Shown here piece after piece: positions 26,241 through 34,369 of a stretch of DNA of 43,488 bases (positions within the stretch are counted from its first letter, which is position 1; every line of letters starts with the position of its first letter). The notes under the pieces were generated by a model. The model was not told the origin of the DNA. It was given only the letters and a program-made list of their open reading frames with translations, and did not search any database. The stretch comes from Hymenobacter rubripertinctus (GTDB taxonomy: Bacteria > Bacteroidota > Bacteroidia > Cytophagales > Hymenobacteraceae), in NCBI RefSeq assembly GCF_003583925.1, contig NZ_QYCN01000016.1:45898-89385 (forward strand), read 5' to 3'. The position numbers were made by a program, and so were the translations under genes.

Positions 26241-27245
26241 TTGGAAACTACCCTCGAACCTACGCTCAGTCCGCAGTTCAGCAAGCTCATCAACCGGCTC
26301 AACGAAGTATCCGACCGCAAGCAAATGTCGGTGCTGCACGACCACCCCTGGGACCTTTCGCCGGAGGGCGCGTGGTTGAAAAAGCGCGAAAACCTCTCCA
26401 TCTACGGCACCGAATTTTACGACCTCGCCACGGAGGAGGAGCGGCGCTTGCTGTCGGTGTACGAAACGGGCTGCTGGTGGCACACCTTCGTCATTTTCGA
26501 GAACCTGGTGACGGAGTACTACATGAAGATCATCAATCACGAAAGCCTGGCCCCGTTTCCGGCCGTGATTAAGTACATGCATCACTTCTGCCGCGAGGAA
26601 ATTACCCACGCCCTCGTGTTCCGCAAGGCCATGAAGCACTTCAGCATCGCGCCCTTCCCCGTGCCCGATAACCTGAAGGATTTCTACAAGGACAACGCGG
26701 CCCTGGCGGATTTTCCGCTCAAGGCCGTGTTCCTGACCATCATCATCGAGTGGTTCGCGGAAAACAACGCCATGCTCGACTGCAACAACGACTTCGTTTC
26801 GCCGCTGGCGCGGGCCGTGGCCGTGGAGCACCACAAGGAGGAAGCCCGCCACATTGAGTGGGGCAAATCCATGATTCGGGAGTTTGCGGAGCGCGTTCCC
26901 GGCTTCCTGGAGGAAGCCCAGGAGTACACCGCCCCCTTCATGCGCAACCTGCTCGATATGTCGACGGTGAACCCCGAAACGTATGCGCGGGTCGGGTTTA
27001 GCCACCCTGCCTTCCAGGATCAGGAGCGCCTGTTTGAGGCCGCGCTGTTCTGCGAAAACCGCGACCAGATCAACCGCCGGATCATGGAGCCGCTGCTGCG
27101 CTTCTTCGTCGAGACGACCATTTACACGCCTGCCCTCCACGAACTATGGGAGGCGGCCCGCTTTGGCCCCGCCCTCGAGCAGGTACTGGCCCGGCACAAC
27201 GGCCGGCCAGACGCGAACGACAACCTGCTCGATACGCCCGTTTAG
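26241..27245 (+). CDS. AurF-type diiron oxygenase
   Basis: 334-residue helical diiron protein. Two EExxH motifs supply iron ligands: E119-E120-H123 in FCREEITHAL and E200-E201-H204 in HKEEARHIEW. A further Glu in YETGCWWHTFVIFENL near residues 76-90 fits the first ligand helix. This matches the AurF/DUF-type N-oxygenase family, whose members oxidise arylamines to hydroxylamine, nitroso or nitro groups (AurF, CmlI) but also hydroxylate carbon. Start is TTG 26241; no better ATG is nearby. It is unusual in a quinolone locus and may act on the anthranilate nitrogen or on the acyl chain. Confidence 0.85.
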   Translation: METTLEPTLSPQFSKLINRLNEVSDRKQMSVLHDHPWDLSPEGAWLKKRENLSIYGTEFYDLATEEERRLLSVYETGCWWHTFVIFENLVTEYYMKIINHESLAPFPAVIKYMHHFCREEITHALVFRKAMKHFSIAPFPVPDNLKDFYKDNAALADFPLKAVFLTIIIEWFAENNAMLDCNNDFVSPLARAVAVEHHKEEARHIEWGKSMIREFAERVPGFLEEAQEYTAPFMRNLLDMSTVNPETYARVGFSHPAFQDQERLFEAALFCENRDQINRRIMEPLLRFFVETTIYTPALHELWEAARFGPALEQVLARHNGRPDANDNLLDTPV

Positions 27246-27277
27246 GCTTTTCTTCCATCTTTTACATCCTTACGCCT

Positions 27278-27625
27278 GTGGCAACGGACATCAGCAAACC
27301 CGATACCCTTCTTCACTCCGTGGACGACGTCATTGCGTCGATGCCGGCCCGGTTTCATCCCGAAAACTGCCGGGACCTGGTGGCTACCTACCAGTGGAAG
27401 CTCAGCCAGCCGGACCGCACCTTTCACATCAGCATCGACAAGGGCACGTTCCGCATCCACGACGGGGCTCACCCCGACCCGAGCGTGAGCATCGAGTCGT
27501 CGGAGGAGGTGTACCTCAAGCTGGTGAACGGGCAGATGAAGGACGTGATGGCCGTGGTAACCGGCAAGCTGCGGGTGCGGGGCAGCATCAGCCTGGCCCA
27601 GAAACTCAACCGCATATTCATTTAG
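27278..27625 (+). CDS. SCP2 sterol-binding domain protein
   Basis: 115-residue single-domain protein. The pattern DDVIASMPARFHPENC at the start, then YQWKLSQPDRTFHISIDKGTFRIHDG and the end VNGQMKDVMAVVTGKLRVRGSISLAQKL fits the SCP2 fold, which binds lipids in a hydrophobic tunnel. Start is GTG 27278, 32 bases after the diiron oxygenase gene; earlier ATG codons would overlap that gene. It ends directly against pqsD. A lipid-carrying or stabilising role for the acyl intermediate or product is an inference. Confidence 0.8.
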   Translation: MATDISKPDTLLHSVDDVIASMPARFHPENCRDLVATYQWKLSQPDRTFHISIDKGTFRIHDGAHPDPSVSIESSEEVYLKLVNGQMKDVMAVVTGKLRVRGSISLAQKLNRIFI

Positions 27626-27628
27626 GTG

Positions 27629-28624
27629 ATGCGCAGCTGGCGGGAAACTCTTATTGCCGGAACGGGCCACTGTTTGCCGGAGCGGGCCGTTTCCAACGAA
27701 GAAACGGTGACGCGCATGAACACCACGGTCCGCTTCATTGAGGAGCGGACGGGGGTGCTCAACCGCTACCACGTGGAGCCCAGTATGGGCTTGCAGGATC
27801 TGCTTGTGCCGGCCGCGCACATGGCCCTGGAGCAGGCCGGCCTCACCCCGGCCGACGTGGACCTGCTCATCGTCAACACGCTCAGCCCCGACTTCCACGA
27901 CCCGTCCGAGGCCTGTCTGATTCAGGCGCGCCTGGGGCTCGGCGCGGTACCCGCCTTCGACATCCGGGCTCAGTGCACGGGCCTGATCTACGGGATGCAC
28001 CTGGGCCGTAACCTGATTGCCACGGGCGCCCACCGCTGCGTGCTGCTGCTGTGCGGGGAGGTGCTGTCCAAGCGGATGGACACGTCGGACAGCGGCCGCA
28101 ACCTGTCCATTCTGCTGGGCGACGGAGCCGGGGCCGTGGTGCTCACGGCCGCTCCCGAGGGCAGTGCAGAGGGCTTCCGCGACGTTATCGTGAAAGCCGA
28201 CGGCCGCTTTTACGAGCTGCTCTGGACCCAGGGTCCCGGCACGGCGGCGCCTCACTTCAACGACCCCGCCGCCTGCCCCTACTTCCGCATGAACGGCAAG
28301 CCCATGTTTGCGCACGCCGTGGAAAACTTCACGGCGGTGTGCCACGAGATTCTGCTGCGCAATGGCCTGCGCCTGGCTGACATTGACGTGGTTATTCCCC
28401 ACCAACCCAATCTGCGCATCCTGGAAGAGGTAATTGCCCGCCTCGAACTGGACCCCGGCAAGGTAGAAACCAACGTGGCGGAGCTGGGCAACATGGCCTC
28501 CGCCTCCCTGCCCGTTACGCTGAGCCGCTACCGGCACAGTGCCCGCTACCAGCCCGGGCAGCTGGTGCTGCTGGTGGGCTACGGCTCGGGCGCTACCTGG
28601 GGGGCGGCCCTCTACCAATTCTAA
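27629..28624 (+). CDS. pqsD: PqsD-like KAS III (2-aminobenzoylacetyl-CoA synthase)
   Basis: 331-residue KAS III with a complete triad: Cys116 in FDIRAQCTGLIYG, His258 in PHQPNLRI and Asn288 in LGNMASASLP. P. aeruginosa PqsD has these at 112, 257 and 287. Blocks NTLSPDFHDPSEACLIQ near 93, CGEVLSKRMDTSDSGRNLS near 150 and the C-terminal YGSGATWGAALY are PqsD-specific in my recollection rather than general FabH. It should condense anthraniloyl with malonyl units to give 2-aminobenzoylacetyl thioester. GTG 27626 directly after the SCP2 stop is an alternative start; ATG 27629 is used. Confidence 0.92.
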   Translation: MRSWRETLIAGTGHCLPERAVSNEETVTRMNTTVRFIEERTGVLNRYHVEPSMGLQDLLVPAAHMALEQAGLTPADVDLLIVNTLSPDFHDPSEACLIQARLGLGAVPAFDIRAQCTGLIYGMHLGRNLIATGAHRCVLLLCGEVLSKRMDTSDSGRNLSILLGDGAGAVVLTAAPEGSAEGFRDVIVKADGRFYELLWTQGPGTAAPHFNDPAACPYFRMNGKPMFAHAVENFTAVCHEILLRNGLRLADIDVVIPHQPNLRILEEVIARLELDPGKVETNVAELGNMASASLPVTLSRYRHSARYQPGQLVLLVGYGSGATWGAALYQF

Positions 28625-28640
28625 CGCTACATCCCGTCTG

Positions 28641-29555
28641 ATGCTCCCTCCCATTGCTCCCCGCTGCCTGGCCCCGGACTTCTACGTGCTGGGCACCCCG
28701 CAAGTCCCGGTGTACCTGGTGGGGCAGGGGCTGAGCTGGACGCTGATTGAGGGGGGGCTGGCGTGGATGGCCGACCTGGTGCGCTGGCAGCTGCTCCAGG
28801 TGGTGCCGGAGCTGGCGTGTGTGCGCCATTGGTTTATCACCCACTCTCACTACGATCATTGCGGCCTGCTCACCACCCTGTATGCTCAGTTGCCCCGGGT
28901 GCAGGTGTATGCTTCCGCCGCCACGGCCCGGGTGTTTCAGCAGGAGAAGAGCCGGCGGGTGATAGAGCGCCTCAACCAGGCAGTAACCCAGTGCCCGGGC
29001 CTGGCCCCGGCAGCAGCGGCCCTGTGCCTGAGCCGGGTTCCCATCACTCCCCTGCACGAGGGCGCGGGCGTGGCGCTGGGAGGCCACCAGCACTTGCAGG
29101 TACTGGCTACGCCGGGCCATAGCGCCTGCCACATAAGCCTGTGGGACGTAGCGCACCACCGCCTGTTCGCGTCGGACGCGCTGGGCGAGTTCCAGGAGTC
29201 GGGGGAGTGGTGCCCGCTGGTGTTCGACGACGCGCCGGCTTACGTGGCCTCTATCCGGCGCATCGAAACGCTGGGGGCAACTACGCTGGCGCTGGCCCAT
29301 CATCAGGTGTTGCAGGGCCGGGCGGCAGTGCAGGCCCCGCGCCGCAGCCTGCGCAGCCTGTACTGCCTCTGCCGCTGGCTTGCCCGGCGCCGCGCCCAGG
29401 GAGCTGGTGCGCCGGAACTGGCGGCGGCCCTAACCGCGCAGTTTGGGGGCCTTAGCGCCGGTTTTTTGCCCGCCGGCCTCCACCATAGTAGTATGCTCCG
29501 CTTGCTTCAGGTACTGGAGCAGGGGGCTTTTCTTTCCGAACCCCAAACGGTATAG
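28641..29555 (+). CDS. pqsE: PqsE-like metallo-beta-lactamase-fold thioesterase
   Basis: 304-residue MBL-fold hydrolase (PqsE 301). Metal ligands are complete: H68, H70, D72 and H73 in THSHYDHCGLL, the third His in TPGHSACH, Asp in ASDALGEF, and the last His in LAHHQVLQG. VLGTPQVPVYLVGQG at residue 17, DALGEFQE...PLVFDD near 180 and the end FLPAGLHHSSMLRLL follow PqsE closely. PqsE hydrolyses 2-aminobenzoylacetyl-CoA to 2-aminobenzoylacetate; in P. aeruginosa it also activates RhlR signalling independent of catalysis. Follows pqsD by 16 bases. An upstream in-frame ATG (28539) would overlap pqsD and is rejected. Confidence 0.92.
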   Translation: MLPPIAPRCLAPDFYVLGTPQVPVYLVGQGLSWTLIEGGLAWMADLVRWQLLQVVPELACVRHWFITHSHYDHCGLLTTLYAQLPRVQVYASAATARVFQQEKSRRVIERLNQAVTQCPGLAPAAAALCLSRVPITPLHEGAGVALGGHQHLQVLATPGHSACHISLWDVAHHRLFASDALGEFQESGEWCPLVFDDAPAYVASIRRIETLGATTLALAHHQVLQGRAAVQAPRRSLRSLYCLCRWLARRRAQGAGAPELAAALTAQFGGLSAGFLPAGLHHSSMLRLLQVLEQGAFLSEPQTV

Positions 29556-29558
29556 CGT

Positions 29559-30722
29559 ATGAATTCCCTGTCAGACTCCGTGGATGTGTGCATTAGTGGC
29601 GGCGGTATTGCGGGCCTGGTGCTGGCCCTGGGCCTGGCCCCCACCGGGTGCCGCGTGCTGGTGGCCGAGCGCAACGCGACCATCAACCTGAACGGGGCCG
29701 ACGTGCTCAAACCGGCCGGTATAGCCGTGCTGGAGCAGCTGGGGCTGCTGCCCGCCCTGCTCGCGGCCGAGGCCCAGCGCCGGGAGCAGGTAGAAATTTA
29801 CCACAACGGCACGCTGCTGGAGGTGATGGACTACCGGCGCGACAACAATGCCCGCCCGTACTTCTACCTGGTGCCCTACCAGGTGGTGGTGCGCACGGTG
29901 CTGGAAGCACTCCGGGCCTTTTCCAATGTCGAAATCCGCTTCAATACGGCCCTGACCGGCCTGCGCTACTCCGCCAGCGCGCCGGCCACACTGGAGGCCG
30001 TGGTGCTGAATGAGCAGCACGTGGTGCCTGTTGCCGTAGTGGTAGGGGCCGATGGCGTTAACTCCACGCTGCGCAATCTGCTGGGCGTGACGGCCAGGCC
30101 CCACTTCTACGAGCAGATGATGTTTTACCAGCAGCGCCCGATGGTGGCGAGCGTGCGGGAAATCAACCGGCTGTACGTGGATGAGGACTTTGGGCTGGCC
30201 TACTTCTACCCCATCAACCGCACCCAGTTCCGGGCCGTGGTTGGCCTGCTCAGCAGCGAAGGCCAGGCCCTCTGCCAGGGCCAGGATGCCCAGGCCCTGG
30301 AGCAGCGCCTGCGCCGCTTCGTAAGCGCCAGCCCGGATGTGCTGCCGGCCCTGGGGCCTTTGCACGAGTTCAACACCTTCCCCCTGTGCCGCCTTCACCT
30401 GGAAGCCTACGTGCACGGCAATGCCGTGCTGCTCGGCAATGCGGCGCACGCCATTCATCCGATAGCGGGCCAGGGCATGAACCTGGCTATTGAAGACGCC
30501 GGGGAGCTGGCCCACCAGCTAACCTTGTTTTTTGCCGGTACTCAGAGCGTGGCCGCCGCCTTGCAGGCCTACCAGGAGCAGCGCCATTTCATCAACGACA
30601 AGATTGTGCGCTACGCCGATCAGCTGGCGACCAGCCTCGCGGATGTGGCCAAGTTTGCCGGCTGCCTCAACCTGACCATCCAAACCAGCGGCCGCCAGCC
30701 CCAGCACCTCGAAATGGTGTAG
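29559..30722 (+). CDS. pqsL: PqsL-like FAD monooxygenase (arylamine N-hydroxylation)
   Basis: 387-residue class A flavin monooxygenase (PqsL about 398). FAD motif [14 protein letters not shown] near residue 12, [20 protein letters not shown] near 46, [16 protein letters not shown] near 163, [17 protein letters not shown] near 206, and [18 protein letters not shown] near 300 match PqsL. In the FAD-ribityl motif the usual Asp is Asn294 ([11 protein letters not shown]), an oddity. PqsL hydroxylates the amine of 2-aminobenzoylacetate, directing the pathway to alkylquinoline N-oxides. The gene begins 3 bases after pqsE, which supports a role on the PqsE product. A ring hydroxylase is the alternative. 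Confidence 0.87.
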   Translation: MNSLSDSVDVCISGGGIAGLVLALGLAPTGCRVLVAERNATINLNGADVLKPAGIAVLEQLGLLPALLAAEAQRREQVEIYHNGTLLEVMDYRRDNNARPYFYLVPYQVVVRTVLEALRAFSNVEIRFNTALTGLRYSASAPATLEAVVLNEQHVVPVAVVVGADGVNSTLRNLLGVTARPHFYEQMMFYQQRPMVASVREINRLYVDEDFGLAYFYPINRTQFRAVVGLLSSEGQALCQGQDAQALEQRLRRFVSASPDVLPALGPLHEFNTFPLCRLHLEAYVHGNAVLLGNAAHAIHPIAGQGMNLAIEDAGELAHQLTLFFAGTQSVAAALQAYQEQRHFINDKIVRYADQLATSLADVAKFAGCLNLTIQTSGRQPQHLEMV

Positions 30723-30774
30723 GCGCCGGCTCCGCCCGCCCATTTTTTTCAGTCGCTCCTTATTCCCCCTCCGC

Positions 30775-31527
30775 ATGCAAGTTGATTTATCGGGCAAAGT
30801 ATTTCTGGTGACCGGCGGCAGCCGCGGAATAGGCCGGGCCGTGGTGCGCAAGCTCGCCGCTTCGGGCGCTCAGGTGGCCTTCACCTACCAGCGGGGTCAG
30901 GCCGAATCGGAGGCCCTGGAACAGGAGGTGGCGGCGGCCGGTACTGGCCGCGCTGTGGCCTTCCACTACGATGTGTGCGCGCCGGCCACCGCCCCCGCCT
31001 TGCTCCAGGGCGTGGCCGACCAGCTCGGCCCGCTCGATGGACTGGTGAACAATGCCGGCATCACCGCCGACCAACCCTTTCACCAGATGGCCCCCGAATC
31101 CTGGCAGCAGGTGGTCGATACCAATCTGAATGGCGTGTTTCACTTAACTCAGCAGGCCATTGGCGGGCTGATCCGGCGGGACGCCAGCAAAATCGTGAAC
31201 ATGTCGTCGGTATCGGGCCTGCGCGGCAGCGCGGGGCAGGCCAACTACGCGGCCACCAAAGCGGCCCTGATTGCCTTCACCAAAACCCTGGCCGTGGAGT
31301 TTGCCCGCTTCAACCTGCAAGCCAACGCCGTGGCGCCGGGCTTTATTGCCACCGAAATGACGGCGCAGCTGGACGAGCGGGTGCAGAAGTCGATCCGGAG
31401 TATGGTGCCGCTGCGCCGCATGGGCCAGGCCGCCGAAGTGGCGGAGGTGGTTGCCTTCCTGCTCTCCTCGTCCAGCGACTACATCACCGGCCAAACTATT
31501 GTCATCGACGGCGGGCTCACCGCTTAA
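30775..31527 (+). CDS. fabG: 3-oxoacyl-ACP reductase, FabG type
   Basis: 250-residue short-chain dehydrogenase. NADP-binding [11 protein letters not shown] at about residues 12-22, NNAG near 90, catalytic Ser near 145 (MSSVSG) with Tyr158 and Lys162 in YAATKAAL, and C-terminal [14 protein letters not shown]. Length and motifs are those of FabG. It lies 52 bases after pqsL and 13 before a FabF-type ketosynthase. It probably reduces the beta-keto group during construction of the acyl chain for the quinolone. Secondary copy; the housekeeping fabG is expected elsewhere. Confidence 0.92.
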   Translation: MQVDLSGKVFLVTGGSRGIGRAVVRKLAASGAQVAFTYQRGQAESEALEQEVAAAGTGRAVAFHYDVCAPATAPALLQGVADQLGPLDGLVNNAGITADQPFHQMAPESWQQVVDTNLNGVFHLTQQAIGGLIRRDASKIVNMSSVSGLRGSAGQANYAATKAALIAFTKTLAVEFARFNLQANAVAPGFIATEMTAQLDERVQKSIRSMVPLRRMGQAAEVAEVVAFLLSSSSDYITGQTIVIDGGLTA

Positions 31528-31540
31528 CCTTCTGAATTGT

Positions 31541-32779
31541 ATGAAACGAGTAGTTATCACCGGGTTGGGAGTCGTAAGTCCGCTGGGCTGCCAGCTGGAA
31601 GCATTCTGGGACCAGCTGACCAGCGGCACCACCAGCGTCCGGCCGCTCACGAAGCTGGACCGGGCGGAGTACCGGGGCAACCCGCTGGCGGCCGAAGTGC
31701 AGGGGCTGGAAGACGTGGACCTGGCCGACGGAGAGGATCTGGCCCCCTACGGCCAGGCGGTGCATTACGCCGTGGCCGCCGCCCGCCTGAGCCTGGAAGA
31801 CGCCGGCCTGCCCACCTACCTGCCCTCGCCGAACAACCACGCCGTTATTATCGGTACCACCAGCGGCAACCAGGACATGGTGGAGCGCACCATCAACCAC
31901 TTCGACCTGCAAACGACGGAGGACGAGCTCTCGGATGAGGCCGCGCAGATGCTGGCCCACTTCCGGCCCCTGGAACTGAGCGCCACGGTAGCCAGCTACT
32001 ACAACCTGGGGGGAGCCAACCTGGTTATTCCAACGGCGTGCGCGGCCGGCAACTACGCCATCGGCACGGCCTACTCCCTGATTCAGCAGGGCCGCACCCA
32101 ACTGGCCCTGGCGGGAGGAGCCGACCCGTTTACCCGCTCCTGCTACACCATTTTCTACCGCCTGGGGGCCATGACGCAGCAGGACATCCGGCCCTTCGAT
32201 GAGAACCGCACCGGCATGGTAGTGGGGGAGGGGGCCGCCATGCTGGTGGTAGAAGAGCTGGAACACGCCCTGGCCCGGGGAGCCCGCATTTATGCCGAGG
32301 TAACCAGCTACGGCCTCTCCTGCGACGCCTACCATTCCACGGCCCCCGATCCGGAGGGCTCCGGGGCAATCCTGGCCATGGAAGCAGCCCTGCGGACCGG
32401 CCAGCTGACGGCCGACGACATCAGCTACATCAGCGCCCACGGCACCGGCACCAAGGCCAATGATGCCCACGAGGCCAAGGCCATGGCCAAGGTGTTTGGC
32501 GAGCGGCTCCAGGAAATTCCCGTGAGCGGCCTTAAATCTCTGCTCGGCCACTGCATGGGCGCGGCCAGCGCCTTCGAGGCCGTGGCGTCCGTGCTCTCCA
32601 TCCGCGACCAGCGGGTGCCGGGCACCCGCAATACCGAGAAGCTCGACAGCTCCTTTGCCATTCCCTTCCCGCTGCGCGCGGCCAGCGAAACAACGCCCGT
32701 CCGCCACGTGCTCAGCAATGCTTTTGCCTTTGGCGGCAACATCTGCTCCGTGATTTTCAGCCAGTATATTCCCCGCTAA
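31541..32779 (+). CDS. Beta-ketoacyl-ACP synthase, FabF/KAS II type (active)
   Basis: 412-residue ketosynthase with a full Cys-His-His triad: Cys167 in TACAAGNYAIG, His300 in SAHGTGTKAND and His337 in LLGHCMGAAS. The start MKRVVITGLGVVSPLGC is typical. It is followed 10 bases later by a KS-like protein lacking the second His, so the two resemble a KS/chain-length-factor pair as found in aryl-polyene and type II polyketide systems. It should extend an ACP-bound acyl chain with malonyl-ACP. Start ATG 31541 is preferred over upstream frames that overlap fabG. Confidence 0.93.
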   Translation: MKRVVITGLGVVSPLGCQLEAFWDQLTSGTTSVRPLTKLDRAEYRGNPLAAEVQGLEDVDLADGEDLAPYGQAVHYAVAAARLSLEDAGLPTYLPSPNNHAVIIGTTSGNQDMVERTINHFDLQTTEDELSDEAAQMLAHFRPLELSATVASYYNLGGANLVIPTACAAGNYAIGTAYSLIQQGRTQLALAGGADPFTRSCYTIFYRLGAMTQQDIRPFDENRTGMVVGEGAAMLVVEELEHALARGARIYAEVTSYGLSCDAYHSTAPDPEGSGAILAMEAALRTGQLTADDISYISAHGTGTKANDAHEAKAMAKVFGERLQEIPVSGLKSLLGHCMGAASAFEAVASVLSIRDQRVPGTRNTEKLDSSFAIPFPLRAASETTPVRHVLSNAFAFGGNICSVIFSQYIPR

Positions 32780-32789
32780 CTCTTCTCCG

Positions 32790-33875
32790 ATGGCTACCCC
32801 GCTCGACATTACCATCTCTTCCGTCGGCTACACTTCTGCCGCCGGAACCGGCCTGGAAGCTTTCTGGCAGCAAGTGCAAAGCAACGGCTTCACCACCAGC
32901 ATCCGCCACTACGACCCCCAGGGCTACATGGGGGCCAAGGGTATCCGCTACCTCAACCGCGCCACGCTGCTCTACGGGAACGTGGCCTACCAGTGCATCG
33001 CCGACCACCCTACCCTGGGCGAGTTTATCCGGCAGCACCCCAGTCAGGTAGGGCTGTATGACGGGTCCGACCTCTCGAACATCGAGGACGGATTCGTTTT
33101 CGATCTGGTAGCAAAAGTGGAAGGCCCCGATAAGGCCAGCCCCATGAGCGCGCCCAATACCATCGACAATGCTTCGTCGAGCCAGATGGCCATCAAGGCG
33201 CAAATCAAAGGCCCCAACGTGACGGTGTGCGGCGGGGCCTGCGCGGGCTTGCAGGCCCTGGACGTGTCCTTGCTCCACCTCACCCAGGGCATGACGAGCT
33301 ACGGCATCGTGGGCACCACCGAAGTGACCTCCCGCTACCATGAAGCGGTGCGCCGCGGGGAGCAGCGCAACACTACCCTGCCCGCCGCCCCCGAAATGGG
33401 CATTGCCGTAGGGGTAGAACGCTCCCAGAATGCAATGCCCGCGCCTTATGGCCGCATTCTGTCGGTGGCCTCGGGCCAGCGCCTGACCGGGGAAACCAAC
33501 GAAACCTTGCTTGCCCGGCTGGTCGAAACATGCCAGGGGCCGGTGGCGGAGGTGGCGGCCGACTACTGCATCGTGGGGGGGGGCGGCCACAACCTGGACC
33601 CGCGCCAGCTTCGTGCCGCGCTGCAAGCGGCCGGAGTGCAGGCGCAGGTGCTGTTTCCCGAAACCGTGTACGGGGTAGGCGACAACGCGGGGGGCTTGGC
33701 CGGCCTGCTCTTTGGCCTGGGGTTGCAGCAGGGCCGGGGCTCCGGGTTGCCGGCGGCTTACCTCGACGGGGTGTATAATGATCAGCTTCCCGGCGCGCCA
33801 CAATCCGGCTGCCACCTGCTGGCCACCATCGATACGCTGGGCTACGGCATCGTGCTCCTCTTCTCTAAAAACTAA
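32790..33875 (+). CDS. Ketosynthase-like partner (chain-length-factor-like)
   Basis: 361-residue thiolase-fold KS homologue, shorter than active KS enzymes. A Cys is kept at position 151 in CGGACAGLQALD. The first His may be kept as His267 in GGGGHNLD, but the HGTGT signature is lost, and the region that normally carries the second His (K-x-x-x-G-H) reads ETVYGVGDNAGGLAG. This is the look of a non-condensing partner that shapes the product cavity, although a retained Cys is atypical of classical CLF, which has Gln. Encoded directly after the active KS and 2 bases before the dehydratase. Confidence 0.82.
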   Translation: MATPLDITISSVGYTSAAGTGLEAFWQQVQSNGFTTSIRHYDPQGYMGAKGIRYLNRATLLYGNVAYQCIADHPTLGEFIRQHPSQVGLYDGSDLSNIEDGFVFDLVAKVEGPDKASPMSAPNTIDNASSSQMAIKAQIKGPNVTVCGGACAGLQALDVSLLHLTQGMTSYGIVGTTEVTSRYHEAVRRGEQRNTTLPAAPEMGIAVGVERSQNAMPAPYGRILSVASGQRLTGETNETLLARLVETCQGPVAEVAADYCIVGGGGHNLDPRQLRAALQAAGVQAQVLFPETVYGVGDNAGGLAGLLFGLGLQQGRGSGLPAAYLDGVYNDQLPGAPQSGCHLLATIDTLGYGIVLLFSKN

Positions 33876-33877
33876 GT

Positions 33878-34369
33878 ATGAATACCTTACTTCATAACCA
33901 TCAGATTCAGCAACTGCTGCCCCACCGCTACCCCATTCAGCTGGTAGACCGGGTGGTTGAGTTCGAGCCGGGCCAGCGCATTGTGGCCCTCAAAGCAATA
34001 GGCGTGGGGGAACCGGCCTTGCGGGGGCACTTTCCGGGGTTTCCGATCTTCCCGGGCGTATTGCTGGTGGAAGCGCTGGGCCAGACCTGCGCCCTGCTGC
34101 TGGAGCTCACCCGCCTCGACTGGAGCCCCGGCGACCCGCTGGACGGCCGCCCCGGGGAAGCGGCTGAGCTGGGAGTGCTGGGGGCCATTAACGTGCACCT
34201 GACCCGGCCGGTGTTGCCGGGAGCCATGATTCAGCTGCATGCCGAGCTGGACTGGAGCCGGGGAGCGGCCTCTTCGCTGAAAGTGAAAGCCCGCGACGAG
34301 CACTCGGTATATGCCCGCGGCTCTATCATCGTGGCGATGGCCCCCAAAACGGCCCTCATTCCCGCATGA
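33878..34369 (+). CDS. 3-hydroxyacyl-ACP dehydratase, FabZ-like
   Basis: 163-residue hot-dog protein. LLPHRYPIQLVDRVVEF near residue 13, catalytic His51 in RGHFPGFPIFPG and Glu65 in VEALGQ match FabZ. An insertion of about 15 residues (WSPGDPLDGRPGEAAELG) between helix and strand is longer than in E. coli FabZ. It should dehydrate the 3-hydroxyacyl intermediate, leaving a trans double bond. Because no enoyl reductase is encoded in the cluster, the double bonds may stay in the chain. Its stop overlaps the next ATG (ATGA). Confidence 0.9.
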   Translation: MNTLLHNHQIQQLLPHRYPIQLVDRVVEFEPGQRIVALKAIGVGEPALRGHFPGFPIFPGVLLVEALGQTCALLLELTRLDWSPGDPLDGRPGEAAELGVLGAINVHLTRPVLPGAMIQLHAELDWSRGAASSLKVKARDEHSVYARGSIIVAMAPKTALIPA

